From IMG/VR virus record IMGVR_UViG_3300037674_001874, positions 1 through 29,253 of that record: a stretch of DNA of 29,253 nt; one strand, 5' to 3'. The position numbers and the translations under genes were made by a program. Every line of letters starts with the position of its first letter. Positions within the stretch are counted from its first letter, which is position 1. Positions 17,791 to 25,782 of this stretch are shown here, piece after piece. The notes beneath the pieces are model-generated. The model saw only the letters and a list, made by a program, of their open reading frames with translations, did no database searches and was not told where the DNA came from. The DNA is from a virus.

Positions 17791-17803
17791 ATATATTTAC
17801 ACT
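17791..17803 (-). promoter_or_regulatory. Late-promoter-like element before the connector-like gene
   Basis: AGTGTAAATATAT on the minus strand lies 15 bases before ATG 17787, in the 21-base gap after the SAP-protein gene. No Shine-Dalgarno sequence is present. Confidence 0.6.
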
Positions 17804-17808
17804 AAAAA

Positions 17809-18246
17809 CTAGAAACCTTCGCCCATTAATTTTTTAGCTCTTTCATGATTAGGGTGAGCTGGATCAGCAATAGACAGAGGTTGTTCAAGTGCAATCGTGC
17901 GATTACCCCGCGTAACGCGCTTAAATTCTTGGCGCAGCTTTTCTTTTAATCTAGGTTTAGATCCATCCGGAAAAATCCCTATTTTCATCGCAAGGTTCTG
18001 TAAATCACTTAAATTGGATTCTTTTAAATTGTTTTCAAAAATCTTAGGGTCATTTGTCCCGAAATGATTAACCGCTTTAATACCCAAAATCTCCTCAAGC
18101 TCTTTTACCTTTTTAATAGGATCCTGTTCTTGTTTACCTGTAGTGAAATTTTGAATATCCTCTAAAGAATTCTTCTTTTTGCTCGCCTTAACGGTCTTTT
18201 TAGGGGCCTTTTTCGTAGTCTTTTTGGCTTTTTTCTTTGCAGTCAT
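17809..18246 (-). CDS. Basic SAP-domain protein (putative DNA-binding late protein)
   Basis: This 145-aa protein has a strongly lysine-rich tail (residues 1-25, about half Lys, with Ala/Thr/Pro, histone-H1-like in composition). Residues 74-109 (LKESNLSDLQNLAMKIGI, then GSKPRLKEKLRQEF) have the spacing of a SAP helix-turn-helix DNA-binding domain: a leucine-containing helix, a Gly turn, then K-x-x-L-x-x-x-L. I infer a nucleic-acid-binding protein that may be packaged with the genome or assist DNA entry, given its place just after the capsid gene. A capsid terminator separates it from that gene, and it has its own element AGTTGTAATATT 15 bases before the ATG. No catalytic motif is visible. Confidence 0.7.
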   Translation of the reverse strand: MTAKKKAKKTTKKAPKKTVKASKKKNSLEDIQNFTTGKQEQDPIKKVKELEEILGIKAVNHFGTNDPKIFENNLKESNLSDLQNLAMKIGIFPDGSKPRLKEKLRQEFKRVTRGNRTIALEQPLSIADPAHPNHERAKKLMGEGF

Positions 18247-18250
18247 ATTT

Positions 18251-18262
18251 AATATTACAACT
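18251..18262 (-). promoter_or_regulatory. Late-promoter-like element before the SAP-domain gene
   Basis: AGTTGTAATATT on the minus strand, the TTGTAA variant also seen at 13871, lies 15 bases before ATG 18246, just downstream of the capsid terminator that would otherwise isolate this gene. Confidence 0.55.
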
Positions 18263-18278
18263 AAAATGTCATTTTTCC

Positions 18279-18311
18279 AAAAAAAAACTCCACCTCTTTC
18301 GAGGTGGAGTT
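18279..18311 (-). terminator. Rho-independent terminator after the major capsid gene
   Basis: On the minus strand AACTCCACCTC, loop GAAA and GAGGTGGAGTT form an 11-bp perfect stem followed by a T run (A run at 18279-18287 on the plus strand). It ends capsid transcription 21 bases after the stop. Confidence 0.95.
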
Positions 18312-18331
18312 GACAATCGGTAAAATACCGA

Positions 18332-19486
18332 TTACATGATTAAGCCGACCAAGGCTCTGTCATCCAATACCATACGTCCTTCTTCCAAAGCGCCATAGTA
18401 ACCAATTCTCTGCTGTCTAGAAGAGAACTGATCATCAGCGACAAGGTTGAATTCCGAACCGGTCTCAGAATCAACAGCGATAGCTCGAATCATAGCATCA
18501 CGGCTACGATCCAAACCAACGATGATTTCTTCAGTAGCGCCATTGAAGACACTTGAAGCGGCAGTAGAACCATGATCCAAAAAGTCTGTGCTACCGGCGA
18601 CGGTATCAAAGACATTGTTGAATAACTTACCAACGCCTAGCTCCCAAACTTCCATAATGGAAACACCAAAGAACTCAGTTAAGCCACTTTGACTAAACAC
18701 GCGATCTCTCTCGGGATCGATCAAAGTAACTGGCTGAGAAGTTGCACCAACAGCAGCGCCATTGGGAGCAAGGGTGTTAATTGGGTTGTAGGACATGGCT
18801 CGGATCTGCTCTACCACCTCTGGAGAAACCAAGAGGTCAGTTAAAGCTTTGCGAGAGCCAGCGGGCGTACCGCCTACCCATGAAGCATTAATTCTCTTAA
18901 TCTTAGTAAATAACTTATTCAAGTCATCAACTAAGAAACGATTAGCTTGAGCCGTACGGAAAACGTGACGATTCTTCGCGGAGAAGGCAGCGTCACCAGT
19001 AGCGGCAGTAGCTAATGCGGACATAAGCAAGTTAGAAGATGTTCTTTCCTGCTTAAGGAGAACTTCCTGAGCTACCCGAGTAAATGTTTTACCAATCACA
19101 TCAAGTCTCGAACGCGTAGCGTACTTTCTGTCGAAAGACACGGCGCTATCTAAACTGTAAGTGGTAAACTTCAACTCAGAAGCTGTAGGTTGCACATAGT
19201 TGGTCGGGAGACCACCAGCTACAGACTGACTGTACACACGGATATAATCTTCATCGAAGATATCGTAGTATAAATCCAACGGAATCGAAGGATTGTCATC
19301 TGCATTGTATTGAAGCGGGGTAAAAAGGTTGCTAACAGTAGGAGCGTTATTGATCACCTCTGAAACCACAGGGCCAATAAATTCTGCCAAGGCTACCTGA
19401 GCAGCATAAGCAGTGTCCCTGTTCCGAGAACCCATAGCTTTGATTAATTCGACTTGTTCGTCTGTTCTTTTTAAACTAATTTTCAT
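18332..19486 (-). CDS. Major capsid protein (HK97-fold type)
   Basis: This 384-aa protein follows portal, protease/scaffold and an accessory gene, the canonical place for the major capsid protein, and has a perfect-stem terminator directly after its stop. The N-terminal 40 residues (EQVELIKAMGSRNRDTAYAA) are helical and could be a delta-type segment. The middle and C-terminus show alternating helices and strands typical of the fold, such as SRKALTDLLVSPEVVEQIRA and GLTEFFGVSIMEVWELGVGK (a capsid-like late P/A-domain pattern). Unlike most promoter-linked genes here it has a good Shine-Dalgarno sequence, AAAGGA, about 12 bases before the ATG, which fits high translation of a gene co-transcribed with its upstream neighbour. 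Homology is judged by eye and context. Confidence 0.85.
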   Translation of the reverse strand: MKISLKRTDEQVELIKAMGSRNRDTAYAAQVALAEFIGPVVSEVINNAPTVSNLFTPLQYNADDNPSIPLDLYYDIFDEDYIRVYSQSVAGGLPTNYVQPTASELKFTTYSLDSAVSFDRKYATRSRLDVIGKTFTRVAQEVLLKQERTSSNLLMSALATAATGDAAFSAKNRHVFRTAQANRFLVDDLNKLFTKIKRINASWVGGTPAGSRKALTDLLVSPEVVEQIRAMSYNPINTLAPNGAAVGATSQPVTLIDPERDRVFSQSGLTEFFGVSIMEVWELGVGKLFNNVFDTVAGSTDFLDHGSTAASSVFNGATEEIIVGLDRSRDAMIRAIAVDSETGSEFNLVADDQFSSRQQRIGYYGALEEGRMVLDDRALVGLIM

Positions 19487-19497
19487 TATTAAATTTC

Positions 19498-19503
19498 CTT
19501 TCG
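19498..19503 (-). promoter_or_regulatory. Shine-Dalgarno site of the major capsid gene
   Basis: AAAGGA on the minus strand lies about 12 bases before ATG 19486. It stands out because most promoter-linked genes here have no such site. Confidence 0.6.
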
Positions 19504-19519
19504 TTAATCTAATGGTTAA

Positions 19520-20185
19520 TTACGCAACATCCCAAGAAGCAGAACAGTCTAGTTGCACCAACGCGTACTGCGCGGTACCTGTTCCTGCGAACTCATCGGA
19601 TTGACCCATCTGAGAGGTTCTGTTTCCGGTTCCTAAAATTGCCCCAACGATAGTTCCGGCAATATCGGCCAAAGATTCGCGAGCGAATCCGGTCAACTTA
19701 CCGTCAGTACCTGCGGAAATACCTGCGATATTTCCGGGGATAAAGTTAGCATCCTTTTCATAAGCGTCCTCAGAGAACGTAAACAACCCACGTGTTGCCA
19801 CGGGAACTGCTTGTCCGCTAAGACATGCTTGTAACTCGTCCCTCTTGACAGGATTGTAGATGAGCTTTTCACCGTTCTCATCGGTTTCCAATGTCTGGTT
19901 AAGAGTGACGCCGAGTACTCCGTTACCGGTAGAAGCGGGTTGGACGCGCAAAGGCACTGTCGGATACTTATCCGCACCCATAAATGGGTAGTCGGTTTTA
20001 CCTAAATAAGAAGTCTCGATTAAATCGTGGACATCTTTATTCATGTTTCCGCTCAATACCTTTACCATCACACCTGCGCTACCGTTACCGTTAGTTGTAG
20101 GCGTAGAGTCAACAATCTGATTTGCAAACAGATTGATGACATCATAATCGCTATATTGTCTGAATGGTAATAATCTTAGTGCCAT
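19520..20185 (-). CDS. Capsid accessory / decoration protein candidate
   Basis: This 221-aa protein sits between the protease/scaffold gene and the major capsid gene. It is rich in Gly, Thr, Asn and Asp with short predicted strands (GSAGVMVKVLSGNM; KYPTVPLRVQPAS; AQYALVQLDCSASWD) and has no membrane segment or enzymatic motif. Position and composition fit a head decoration, stabilisation or minor capsid protein. The start ATG is 12 bases after the previous stop; the gap plus stop reads TAACACTATAATATT, a weak relative of the promoter element. It is followed after 33 bases by the capsid gene with its Shine-Dalgarno sequence. The function is a contextual inference. Confidence 0.58.
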   Translation of the reverse strand: MALRLLPFRQYSDYDVINLFANQIVDSTPTTNGNGSAGVMVKVLSGNMNKDVHDLIETSYLGKTDYPFMGADKYPTVPLRVQPASTGNGVLGVTLNQTLETDENGEKLIYNPVKRDELQACLSGQAVPVATRGLFTFSEDAYEKDANFIPGNIAGISAGTDGKLTGFARESLADIAGTIVGAILGTGNRTSQMGQSDEFAGTGTAQYALVQLDCSASWDVA

Positions 20186-20197
20186 AATATTATAGTG

Positions 20198-20929
20198 TTA
20201 GTAGGTTATAGAAATACTTTCTGTATTAAAAGCCTTTTTAAACTTGTCGGTCAAAGACTCTTCCGTGGAAGACGCCTCGTTGTTGTTGGCTATGCTGGAG
20301 TGCGGGACCTCAACATTTTCAACAACCTCTTCGACAGTTGTATTGACTTCAGCTGCTTCAGGAGCCGCCACCGGAGCACTAGCTGTCGCCTCTTGGGTGG
20401 CAGCTAAACGCTTCTCAAGCTCTTCCTGAACCTTGGTCTCAAATTGCTTTTCCTGCTCCAACTTAAAAGCTTTACTCTTATGTTGAAGTAAGGACGCTAA
20501 TTTAGACTGATACTCTTCAAAGGCAGCATCGGCGCTCTGCAGAGTCTTCACTTCATTCGCCAAAACTACACGGTCTTGGTCCGAAAGGTCGTAAAGCTCA
20601 TCTAGCGCTTCCATTCTGCTATTGAATAACTCTTCTGCCGCAGCAGTGCTGATAGAGGTTTCCAGAGAATTAATCTTCTGGCTAGCTTCCTCTAACTTTT
20701 TGTGGAGGTCTTCGATCGAAGCCTTAGCTTCCTCTGCATCCTTCTTGGCTTGAACTTTTTCAAGCTCGACAGCCTCTCTTTCAGCCCTAAATTCAGCGTC
20801 TTTCTCACGAATCTTATCGATTACATGAGACGCAACACTGGCTACGGCCTCTTGAGTGAATTCCGCATTGTCCGCTAACTTCGACTCGAGAACCTTCTCG
20901 AACTCAGTTTTGAACTCTGTAATATCCAT
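20198..20929 (-). CDS. Putative independent scaffold protein from an internal start
   Basis: In-frame ATG 20929 inside the protease gene would yield a 243-aa protein (MDITEFKTEFEKVLESKLAD...) comprising only the coiled-coil scaffold and its C-terminal tail. Twenty bases upstream is ACTGTAAAAAATAC, which matches the AGTGTAAA-type element found before other late genes at similar distance, and the codons there are unusually AT-rich (Lys, Asn, Thr). Nested scaffold expression from a protease gene is well known (lambda C/Nu3), so an excess of scaffold over protease would make biological sense. The internal promoter and start are inferred from sequence alone. Confidence 0.55.
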   Translation of the reverse strand: MDITEFKTEFEKVLESKLADNAEFTQEAVASVASHVIDKIREKDAEFRAEREAVELEKVQAKKDAEEAKASIEDLHKKLEEASQKINSLETSISTAAAEELFNSRMEALDELYDLSDQDRVVLANEVKTLQSADAAFEEYQSKLASLLQHKSKAFKLEQEKQFETKVQEELEKRLAATQEATASAPVAAPEAAEVNTTVEEVVENVEVPHSSIANNNEASSTEESLTDKFKKAFNTESISITY

Positions 20930-21781
20930 AGTATTAGTATTTTTTACAGTATTATTTTCCTTTTGGGAAATTTTTAAAATATTATTTTTAAAATTTTCTT
21001 GGGCAGCAAGATCGTCCCTCTTGTCATTGATCTCTAAATCAATGTTTTTCTGTACCACCAGACCGCTTACATTAGCCGCAGGATTACTAGTAAAACCAAT
21101 ACCTAGCGGGAAAACCTCCCCTTTAACTAATCGATAAATAGGGGTGCCGTCATCTAATTTGCCTGACCCTTCAAATGATTTTAGATATTTTTTCATTTCA
21201 GCTATTTGAAGGGGGTTGCTTATAATTTCCGCCTCTCTTAAATCTTGTGAACCTAAAGCTAAGACATATTCATTAAACCCTAACTCCCAACTAGCAGAAA
21301 TTTTATTATGAAAAGAATTTCCTTCTTCGCTAGATTGAAGTAAAACATCTGCAAAAGCTTTGTTGACTGTTTTGTAAATTACAGCGGCTAAAGAAATAAA
21401 ATAAGGGTCTTTTTCTTTTAAAGCCGCCCCATTTCCGATTATTTTATCATTTTTTAAATCAGTGAAACCGGCATTAACAATGTGGCCAACTACTTTTTGC
21501 TTATTGTGCTCAATGTTGGTAGGCTTATTAATAAAATAATCAATGACATCTACTGCGGTTTCGGAATCAATACCGTCCCCATTTCGATTGAACTTATTAA
21601 CTACTGCAGCGTTAAAAGCAGCTCCAATCAAATCCACATTACGATCTAAATTAATAGATTTGGGAATGAGTGGTCTGAGGTTATCTAATGATGCTTGACT
21701 TATTTGAAGGTCATTCTCTAAGTCTGAAGTGGCATAGATATCAAAGGTATACTCAGTTTTATATTTGAAATGATTATCCAT
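20198..21781 (-). CDS. Prohead maturation protease fused to scaffold
   Basis: A 527-aa protein results when started at ATG 21781; the frame continues two codons upstream to a TTG. The N-terminal 230 residues resemble phage prohead proteases: KPTNIEHNKQKVVGHIVNAG near residues 86-105 carries a candidate catalytic His (H92), and KISASWELGFNEY near 160-172 carries the candidate nucleophilic Ser (S162 or S164). From about residue 285 the protein becomes a long charged coiled coil (AEREAVELEKVQAKKDAEEA), then an Ala/Pro/Val/Glu-rich linker and a basic tail, as expected for a scaffold. An AT-rich joint near 20935-21000 separates the halves and contains a promoter-like element before an internal ATG. 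A promoter-like AGTGTAATATT lies 19 bases before ATG 21781. Confidence 0.85.
   Translation of the reverse strand: MDNHFKYKTEYTFDIYATSDLENDLQISQASLDNLRPLIPKSINLDRNVDLIGAAFNAAVVNKFNRNGDGIDSETAVDVIDYFINKPTNIEHNKQKVVGHIVNAGFTDLKNDKIIGNGAALKEKDPYFISLAAVIYKTVNKAFADVLLQSSEEGNSFHNKISASWELGFNEYVLALGSQDLREAEIISNPLQIAEMKKYLKSFEGSGKLDDGTPIYRLVKGEVFPLGIGFTSNPAANVSGLVVQKNIDLEINDKRDDLAAQENFKNNILKISQKENNTVKNTNTMDITEFKTEFEKVLESKLADNAEFTQEAVASVASHVIDKIREKDAEFRAEREAVELEKVQAKKDAEEAKASIEDLHKKLEEASQKINSLETSISTAAAEELFNSRMEALDELYDLSDQDRVVLANEVKTLQSADAAFEEYQSKLASLLQHKSKAFKLEQEKQFETKVQEELEKRLAATQEATASAPVAAPEAAEVNTTVEEVVENVEVPHSSIANNNEASSTEESLTDKFKKAFNTESISITY
20939..20950 (-). promoter_or_regulatory. Internal promoter-like element before the nested scaffold start
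   Basis: ACTGTAAAAAAT on the minus strand within the protease/scaffold coding region differs from the AGTGTAAA consensus at one early base and stands 20 bases before the in-frame ATG 20929. It lies in an AT-rich joint between the two domains. Confidence 0.45.
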
Positions 21782-21790
21782 GGTCAAGTA

Positions 21791-21801
21791 AATATTACAC
21801 T
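21791..21801 (-). promoter_or_regulatory. Late-promoter-like element before the protease/scaffold gene
   Basis: AGTGTAATATT on the minus strand begins 19 bases before ATG 21781, supporting that start over the TTG two codons upstream. It overlaps the 23-base gap after the portal stop. Confidence 0.6.
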
Positions 21802-21804
21802 TAA

Positions 21805-23832
21805 TTATTTACTGAGAGAATTTTTTCTGCTATGGTACAAAATTGCTGAAGCGTAATCATCTAGCTCATGTTCTGCGCTTATATTAAGCACTTCCTGCAT
21901 AGGTTTTAATTCCATAATCTTATTGGGATCAGCCAAGCACTCTTTTCCCGCTTTCGCCCATTCTGTGGCATTTTTAGCCACCACCACCGATTCACAAACC
22001 CTCTCAAGCATCTCTTTTTGAGCTTTACTTAAGCGTTTTTTGTTAAAAGTCTTTTTGGCTTCAGTCGCAAGAGTAGCGAAAAGATGATTGGTCTTTTCGG
22101 CTATTTCTTTAATTGAAGTAACTGAATAAGTAGTATTGGCTAATGATTTAGAGCCCAACGGTCTACCCGGATTCCCAGCACTTCGCGGGCCTTTGCTCTT
22201 GCGCTTCTCTAAAAGTTCCATGCTCCGAGGGTGCTTAATTTCTTCAAGCTCCACTTCTTCTTCTAAATCTAATGGTACGGGCGTCCCTCCCACAATAGGG
22301 TTGTAATATCCCTTTTGCCTCTGTTCAACAAATTTTTCTTGAGCGTCTTCCAGTTCTTTTCCACTCGGAAAAACCCCTGTCTCAATAACCTTAATTCCTT
22401 CAGTTGGAGTAAGAATACCCAGCTCCATCATTCGGGTAATAGTACGCTGCACTTGGGTTTGATCCTGAAGATCTATGGTTTCAAATTTAGCCTGAGGCTC
22501 ATTCCTTAAACCAAAGTCTTTACAGATTTGTTTTATTTCGGGCTGCAAGAATTCATTTAAAAATGCATCTCTAGACTCCTTGAGCCTCTGAAGGAACATT
22601 TGAGCCTTTACTTCAGTGCTAGCAAATTTTTCTTGATTTAATATAATGTTTTGCAATCCTTCTTTAATGTCTTGATTGACGACTTCATATTTACTTGGCC
22701 CAATAACTCTATTCAAATCTGGAATAATAAATTCTGCCTTAGTGGTATAGTCGCTTACCCAAATGCGTCCCACGCTCTGGTTGGAGAAAAGATTTTGCAT
22801 GGCCCGGATATTGCGAGGGTTAACCCCTCCTTTATCTGGCGTTGTACCCATGGTAATCAATAAAACAACGTTTTCGATCGTCCGACAAATAGACTGATCA
22901 ATCTTCTTCATCTCCATTTTGAAGTTAATGTCGTCTAAGACAGGAAACCCAAAAGGAACTGCGAATGGCTCATAATCTTGCTTTTTATTAAAGGCAAATT
23001 TCAATCTCTGTGGATCTAATGCGACTTGGAGTCCATTCGGGGTCCAAGATCCGCTTTTAATTCTTTTCTTAATATCTGGGTCTAATGCATCAAAAAGCTC
23101 TTTGTCTTCGTCCGTCTTAGGATCTCTTAACCTCTCGGCTTCATATTCGCTTAATACTTTAACATATAAACCCCTGTCAAATGCGGTGGTTCGACGAGCC
23201 ATCACATCAAAAGGATTTAACAAAATGTACTTGATGGGAATTTTATTTGCGCTTAAGTTTAAGCCTAAATTACGGACTTTAGAAAAATCATCTACGTTGA
23301 TCTTGCTATTAATAGTGTAAAGAAAGACATTTCCACTACGATAGAATTCCCTGAAAAATTGATCTTTTAAATTCCAAATTTTTATCTTCTTGAGCCATGA
23401 AGTGATGAAGGATCTAGATTTTGCGCTCCCTCCCTCTAAATATAAAGTGGAATTTGCAAAATCCGACATCATGTCTATAGCGTTTCTAAAAACAGAAATA
23501 TTGCAATAGGCTTTCTGACATAATTCAATGGCATCGCGAACATTAACCCCATCTGCCCCGTATTCAAACGGCAACATACCCATACGAATATTGCTGTATT
23601 TAAAGAGTTGAGGTGCTATCGCAATATTATTACGTCTTGACAAAGTACTGCTTTCGCCAGCCCCTCGACGAGCATAAGCCTTTGATTCGAAATTATAAAA
23701 GGACTCCCCTATCAATTGTGGCTCATAGTCCGCCTTGGCAGTAGATACCATAATGTTTTCGAGGGGTTGCTCTTTTTCCTTGAATTTGCTCCAATAATCC
23801 GAACGCTTAGTATATCTTCTTTTTCCTGCCAT
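21805..23832 (-). CDS. Portal protein
   Basis: This 675-aa protein lies between TerL and the protease/scaffold, the usual portal position and roughly usual size for large portals. The core is mixed: helix-rich NVRDAIELCQKAYCNISVFR, then FREFYRSGNVFLYTIN and IPIKYILLNPFDVM, a portal-like wing pattern, followed by a long helix-loop region (NQDIKEGLQNIILNQEKFAS; KAQMFLQRLKESRDAFLNEF) fitting the stem and crown. After residue 540 comes a charged, possibly disordered extension with GRPLGS, an AT-hook-like triplet, and a final helical domain. That tail is longer than in minimal portals and could face the DNA inside the head, which is inference. A promoter-like AGTGTAATCT lies 17 bases before the ATG. 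Confidence 0.85.
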   Translation of the reverse strand: MAGKRRYTKRSDYWSKFKEKEQPLENIMVSTAKADYEPQLIGESFYNFESKAYARRGAGESSTLSRRNNIAIAPQLFKYSNIRMGMLPFEYGADGVNVRDAIELCQKAYCNISVFRNAIDMMSDFANSTLYLEGGSAKSRSFITSWLKKIKIWNLKDQFFREFYRSGNVFLYTINSKINVDDFSKVRNLGLNLSANKIPIKYILLNPFDVMARRTTAFDRGLYVKVLSEYEAERLRDPKTDEDKELFDALDPDIKKRIKSGSWTPNGLQVALDPQRLKFAFNKKQDYEPFAVPFGFPVLDDINFKMEMKKIDQSICRTIENVVLLITMGTTPDKGGVNPRNIRAMQNLFSNQSVGRIWVSDYTTKAEFIIPDLNRVIGPSKYEVVNQDIKEGLQNIILNQEKFASTEVKAQMFLQRLKESRDAFLNEFLQPEIKQICKDFGLRNEPQAKFETIDLQDQTQVQRTITRMMELGILTPTEGIKVIETGVFPSGKELEDAQEKFVEQRQKGYYNPIVGGTPVPLDLEEEVELEEIKHPRSMELLEKRKSKGPRSAGNPGRPLGSKSLANTTYSVTSIKEIAEKTNHLFATLATEAKKTFNKKRLSKAQKEMLERVCESVVVAKNATEWAKAGKECLADPNKIMELKPMQEVLNISAEHELDDYASAILYHSRKNSLSK

Positions 23833-23840
23833 ATTAAAAT

Positions 23841-23850
23841 AGATTACACT
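23841..23850 (-). promoter_or_regulatory. Late-promoter-like element before the portal gene
   Basis: AGTGTAATCT on the minus strand, followed by ATTTTAAT, lies 17 bases before ATG 23832, in the 84-base gap after terL. Confidence 0.6.
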
Positions 23851-23859
23851 TAAAGTTAT

Positions 23860-23883
23860 GAAAGTGACTTTGAAAGTTACTTT
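23860..23883. repeat. Tandem 12-base direct repeat upstream of the portal promoter
   Basis: GAAAGTGACTTT is followed immediately by GAAAGTTACTTT, two copies with a single mismatch. They lie just upstream of the portal's promoter-like element and could be an operator or an activator site; no function is shown. Confidence 0.6.
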
Positions 23884-23916
23884 AGCTTCACATATTAACC
23901 CTAGTTTTAAAAGTTT

Positions 23917-25782
23917 CTATAAAATAAAAGTAGGTTCAAAGGTTTCTATAACGTTTTCTGCCGGCTGCGACTTTGAGTCAAAATAGACCTTAGCCATCCA
24001 ATTGGCTAGAACTAAAGCGGAGTAAGAGTCCTTTCTTGCCTTGTCTGGTCCGGTTTGTCGGCGCAGATTAGAAGGTAAGTCGAAGGTTTGCGTACCTTGG
24101 GCCGTAGTTGTGATCTGCACTAAAGCGCATTCGTTTTTTGTAAGCTCTAACATATCGGACTGATGCTCAATAAAATCAATCATTTTAGCCCCAGCTGTTT
24201 GTTTGCTTTCTTCGCTCGTACGCAAAAACTTAAGATTTAATATAGGGATACTTTTATTCTTCTGTTTAGTATAGGAATCGTCTATGGCTCGACTAGCAAA
24301 ATGAATACGTCGGTGATCGAAGTTTGCCTGTAACAACTCGTTGGCTTGTCTAATCCAATTGCTCGTAGGTTTACGTAGAATAACATGCCTATAGTCTCCT
24401 TTATTATATTGAGTTTTGTAGAGCCGTAAATCATTTTGGTAATCTTCTGGCTTATCTAAATTTACTTCAATAGTCTGCAGCTTTATCTTTTTGCTTTTGA
24501 AAGTTTCGCTTTCGTTACATGCTTGCAAGAATTGGACCCCTCCGTTATAATCTCCACAGATTGCCACAATATTAAAGTTTTCTAAACAAAATAAAAAATA
24601 CTTAATATGGTGTTTGAGGGAGGTCCCAGAAAGCGCGTAGCTATGCACTAATGTGGTTTTATGCTCCTCGGAATGAAGCTTTAAAACTTGAATGGCAAAA
24701 TCATCAGAGCTTTCTGTTTGAGACCAAGATGGGTCAAACGCTAAAATATACTCCGCGCCCGATTCCCCCTGTGTTTCTATACAGGGTAAATCCCCATCCG
24801 GAACTGTGCACAGGGCCATCTTACTCGTTTTAAAATACCCCGAACTATCGTCAGTGAATACAGCTCCAAATTCTCGTTCAAATTGAGATTGACTCATTGT
24901 AGCTTTCGCTTGGTTGATTAGATTCTGATCATACAGTTGCGTGGGGGCACAATCATAACTATACTGCATGATGCACCGTGAAGCTTTATCTTTTTGGTTT
25001 TCTTGAACTATTAAATGCTCGAACTGCGTATAAAGTTTATAAAGATATTCAAATTTATAAGAAGCTGAAGAAAGTGCAATTAATTTATTGTTAGGCCATA
25101 CGTAACGTTCGCTTTCCGTCATCCGCCCTTCCTTTATGAGCCGATTCTCCAATTTAAAAAGATCATCTCGCTGTGTAGGGTTTTCTACTACTGACAGGAA
25201 TGGAACGATAACCTCATTATAAATTCTTTCAGGCATCAACAGAAACTCATCAATAATAATACGATGAAAACGGAAACCACGAAGCTTCTCGCCGTCACCC
25301 AAAGGTAAAGCACGAATCCTGCTGGCACCAATTTCCATTAGCCACTCATCATTACTTTTGGAAGTCTTGGTAATGCATTGTCGAAAAAAACCTGCTTCCG
25401 GCTTATTGGAAATATCTTCGATTTTCTTAAAAATCATTTTAGCTTGACGAAAAGATTTTGACAAAATTCCAATCTCCACCCCTTGGTTCAAAACAGCATC
25501 TAAAGCGGCAAATATACCAGTAGTAAAAGACTTGGACATTCCCCGACTCCATACCCCTAAAAAATAATCTGTTTCAAACATTGACTTAATCGCCATGTGC
25601 TGAAATGGAAAAAGTTTAACGCCAAGGAGAAGATCCGTCGCAAAAGTAGTGTTGTTACGTAAAAATTCATACAAAGCTAATTTAGCTTCCCTCTCCTCGA
25701 GGAACCCCTCGAGTTTTAGAAGTTCTTGATTGTCTCTTAATTTTGGGCAACGCCTTTGTTGATGTCCATCTATCCAACTCAT
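23917..25782 (-). CDS. terL: Terminase large subunit (ATPase-nuclease packaging motor)
   Basis: In the 621-aa form started at ATG 25782, the ATPase domain shows a terminase-type Walker A, WSRGMSKSFTT (about residues 78-88), and Walker B RIIIDEFLLM with D178 and E179. The C-terminal RNase H-like nuclease shows three acidic sites: YILAFDPSWSQ (D350), VAICGDYNGG (D411) and ARKDSYSALVLANW (D585). It would cut concatemeric DNA and pump it through the portal encoded next. ATG 25782 forms an ATGA overlap with the upstream stop, so I prefer it. An in-frame ATG at 25818 would give 633 aa with a 40-base overlap and cannot be excluded. An 84-base gap, holding the portal's promoter-like element and a tandem 12-base repeat, follows. 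Confidence 0.95.
   Translation of the reverse strand: MSWIDGHQQRRCPKLRDNQELLKLEGFLEEREAKLALYEFLRNNTTFATDLLLGVKLFPFQHMAIKSMFETDYFLGVWSRGMSKSFTTGIFAALDAVLNQGVEIGILSKSFRQAKMIFKKIEDISNKPEAGFFRQCITKTSKSNDEWLMEIGASRIRALPLGDGEKLRGFRFHRIIIDEFLLMPERIYNEVIVPFLSVVENPTQRDDLFKLENRLIKEGRMTESERYVWPNNKLIALSSASYKFEYLYKLYTQFEHLIVQENQKDKASRCIMQYSYDCAPTQLYDQNLINQAKATMSQSQFEREFGAVFTDDSSGYFKTSKMALCTVPDGDLPCIETQGESGAEYILAFDPSWSQTESSDDFAIQVLKLHSEEHKTTLVHSYALSGTSLKHHIKYFLFCLENFNIVAICGDYNGGVQFLQACNESETFKSKKIKLQTIEVNLDKPEDYQNDLRLYKTQYNKGDYRHVILRKPTSNWIRQANELLQANFDHRRIHFASRAIDDSYTKQKNKSIPILNLKFLRTSEESKQTAGAKMIDFIEHQSDMLELTKNECALVQITTTAQGTQTFDLPSNLRRQTGPDKARKDSYSALVLANWMAKVYFDSKSQPAENVIETFEPTFIL

Noticed and set aside
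20183-20197. CACTATAATATT before the capsid accessory gene as another late promoter
   Set aside because: It shares only the TATAATAT part and lacks AGTGTA; the gene is close enough to its upstream neighbour to be co-transcribed.
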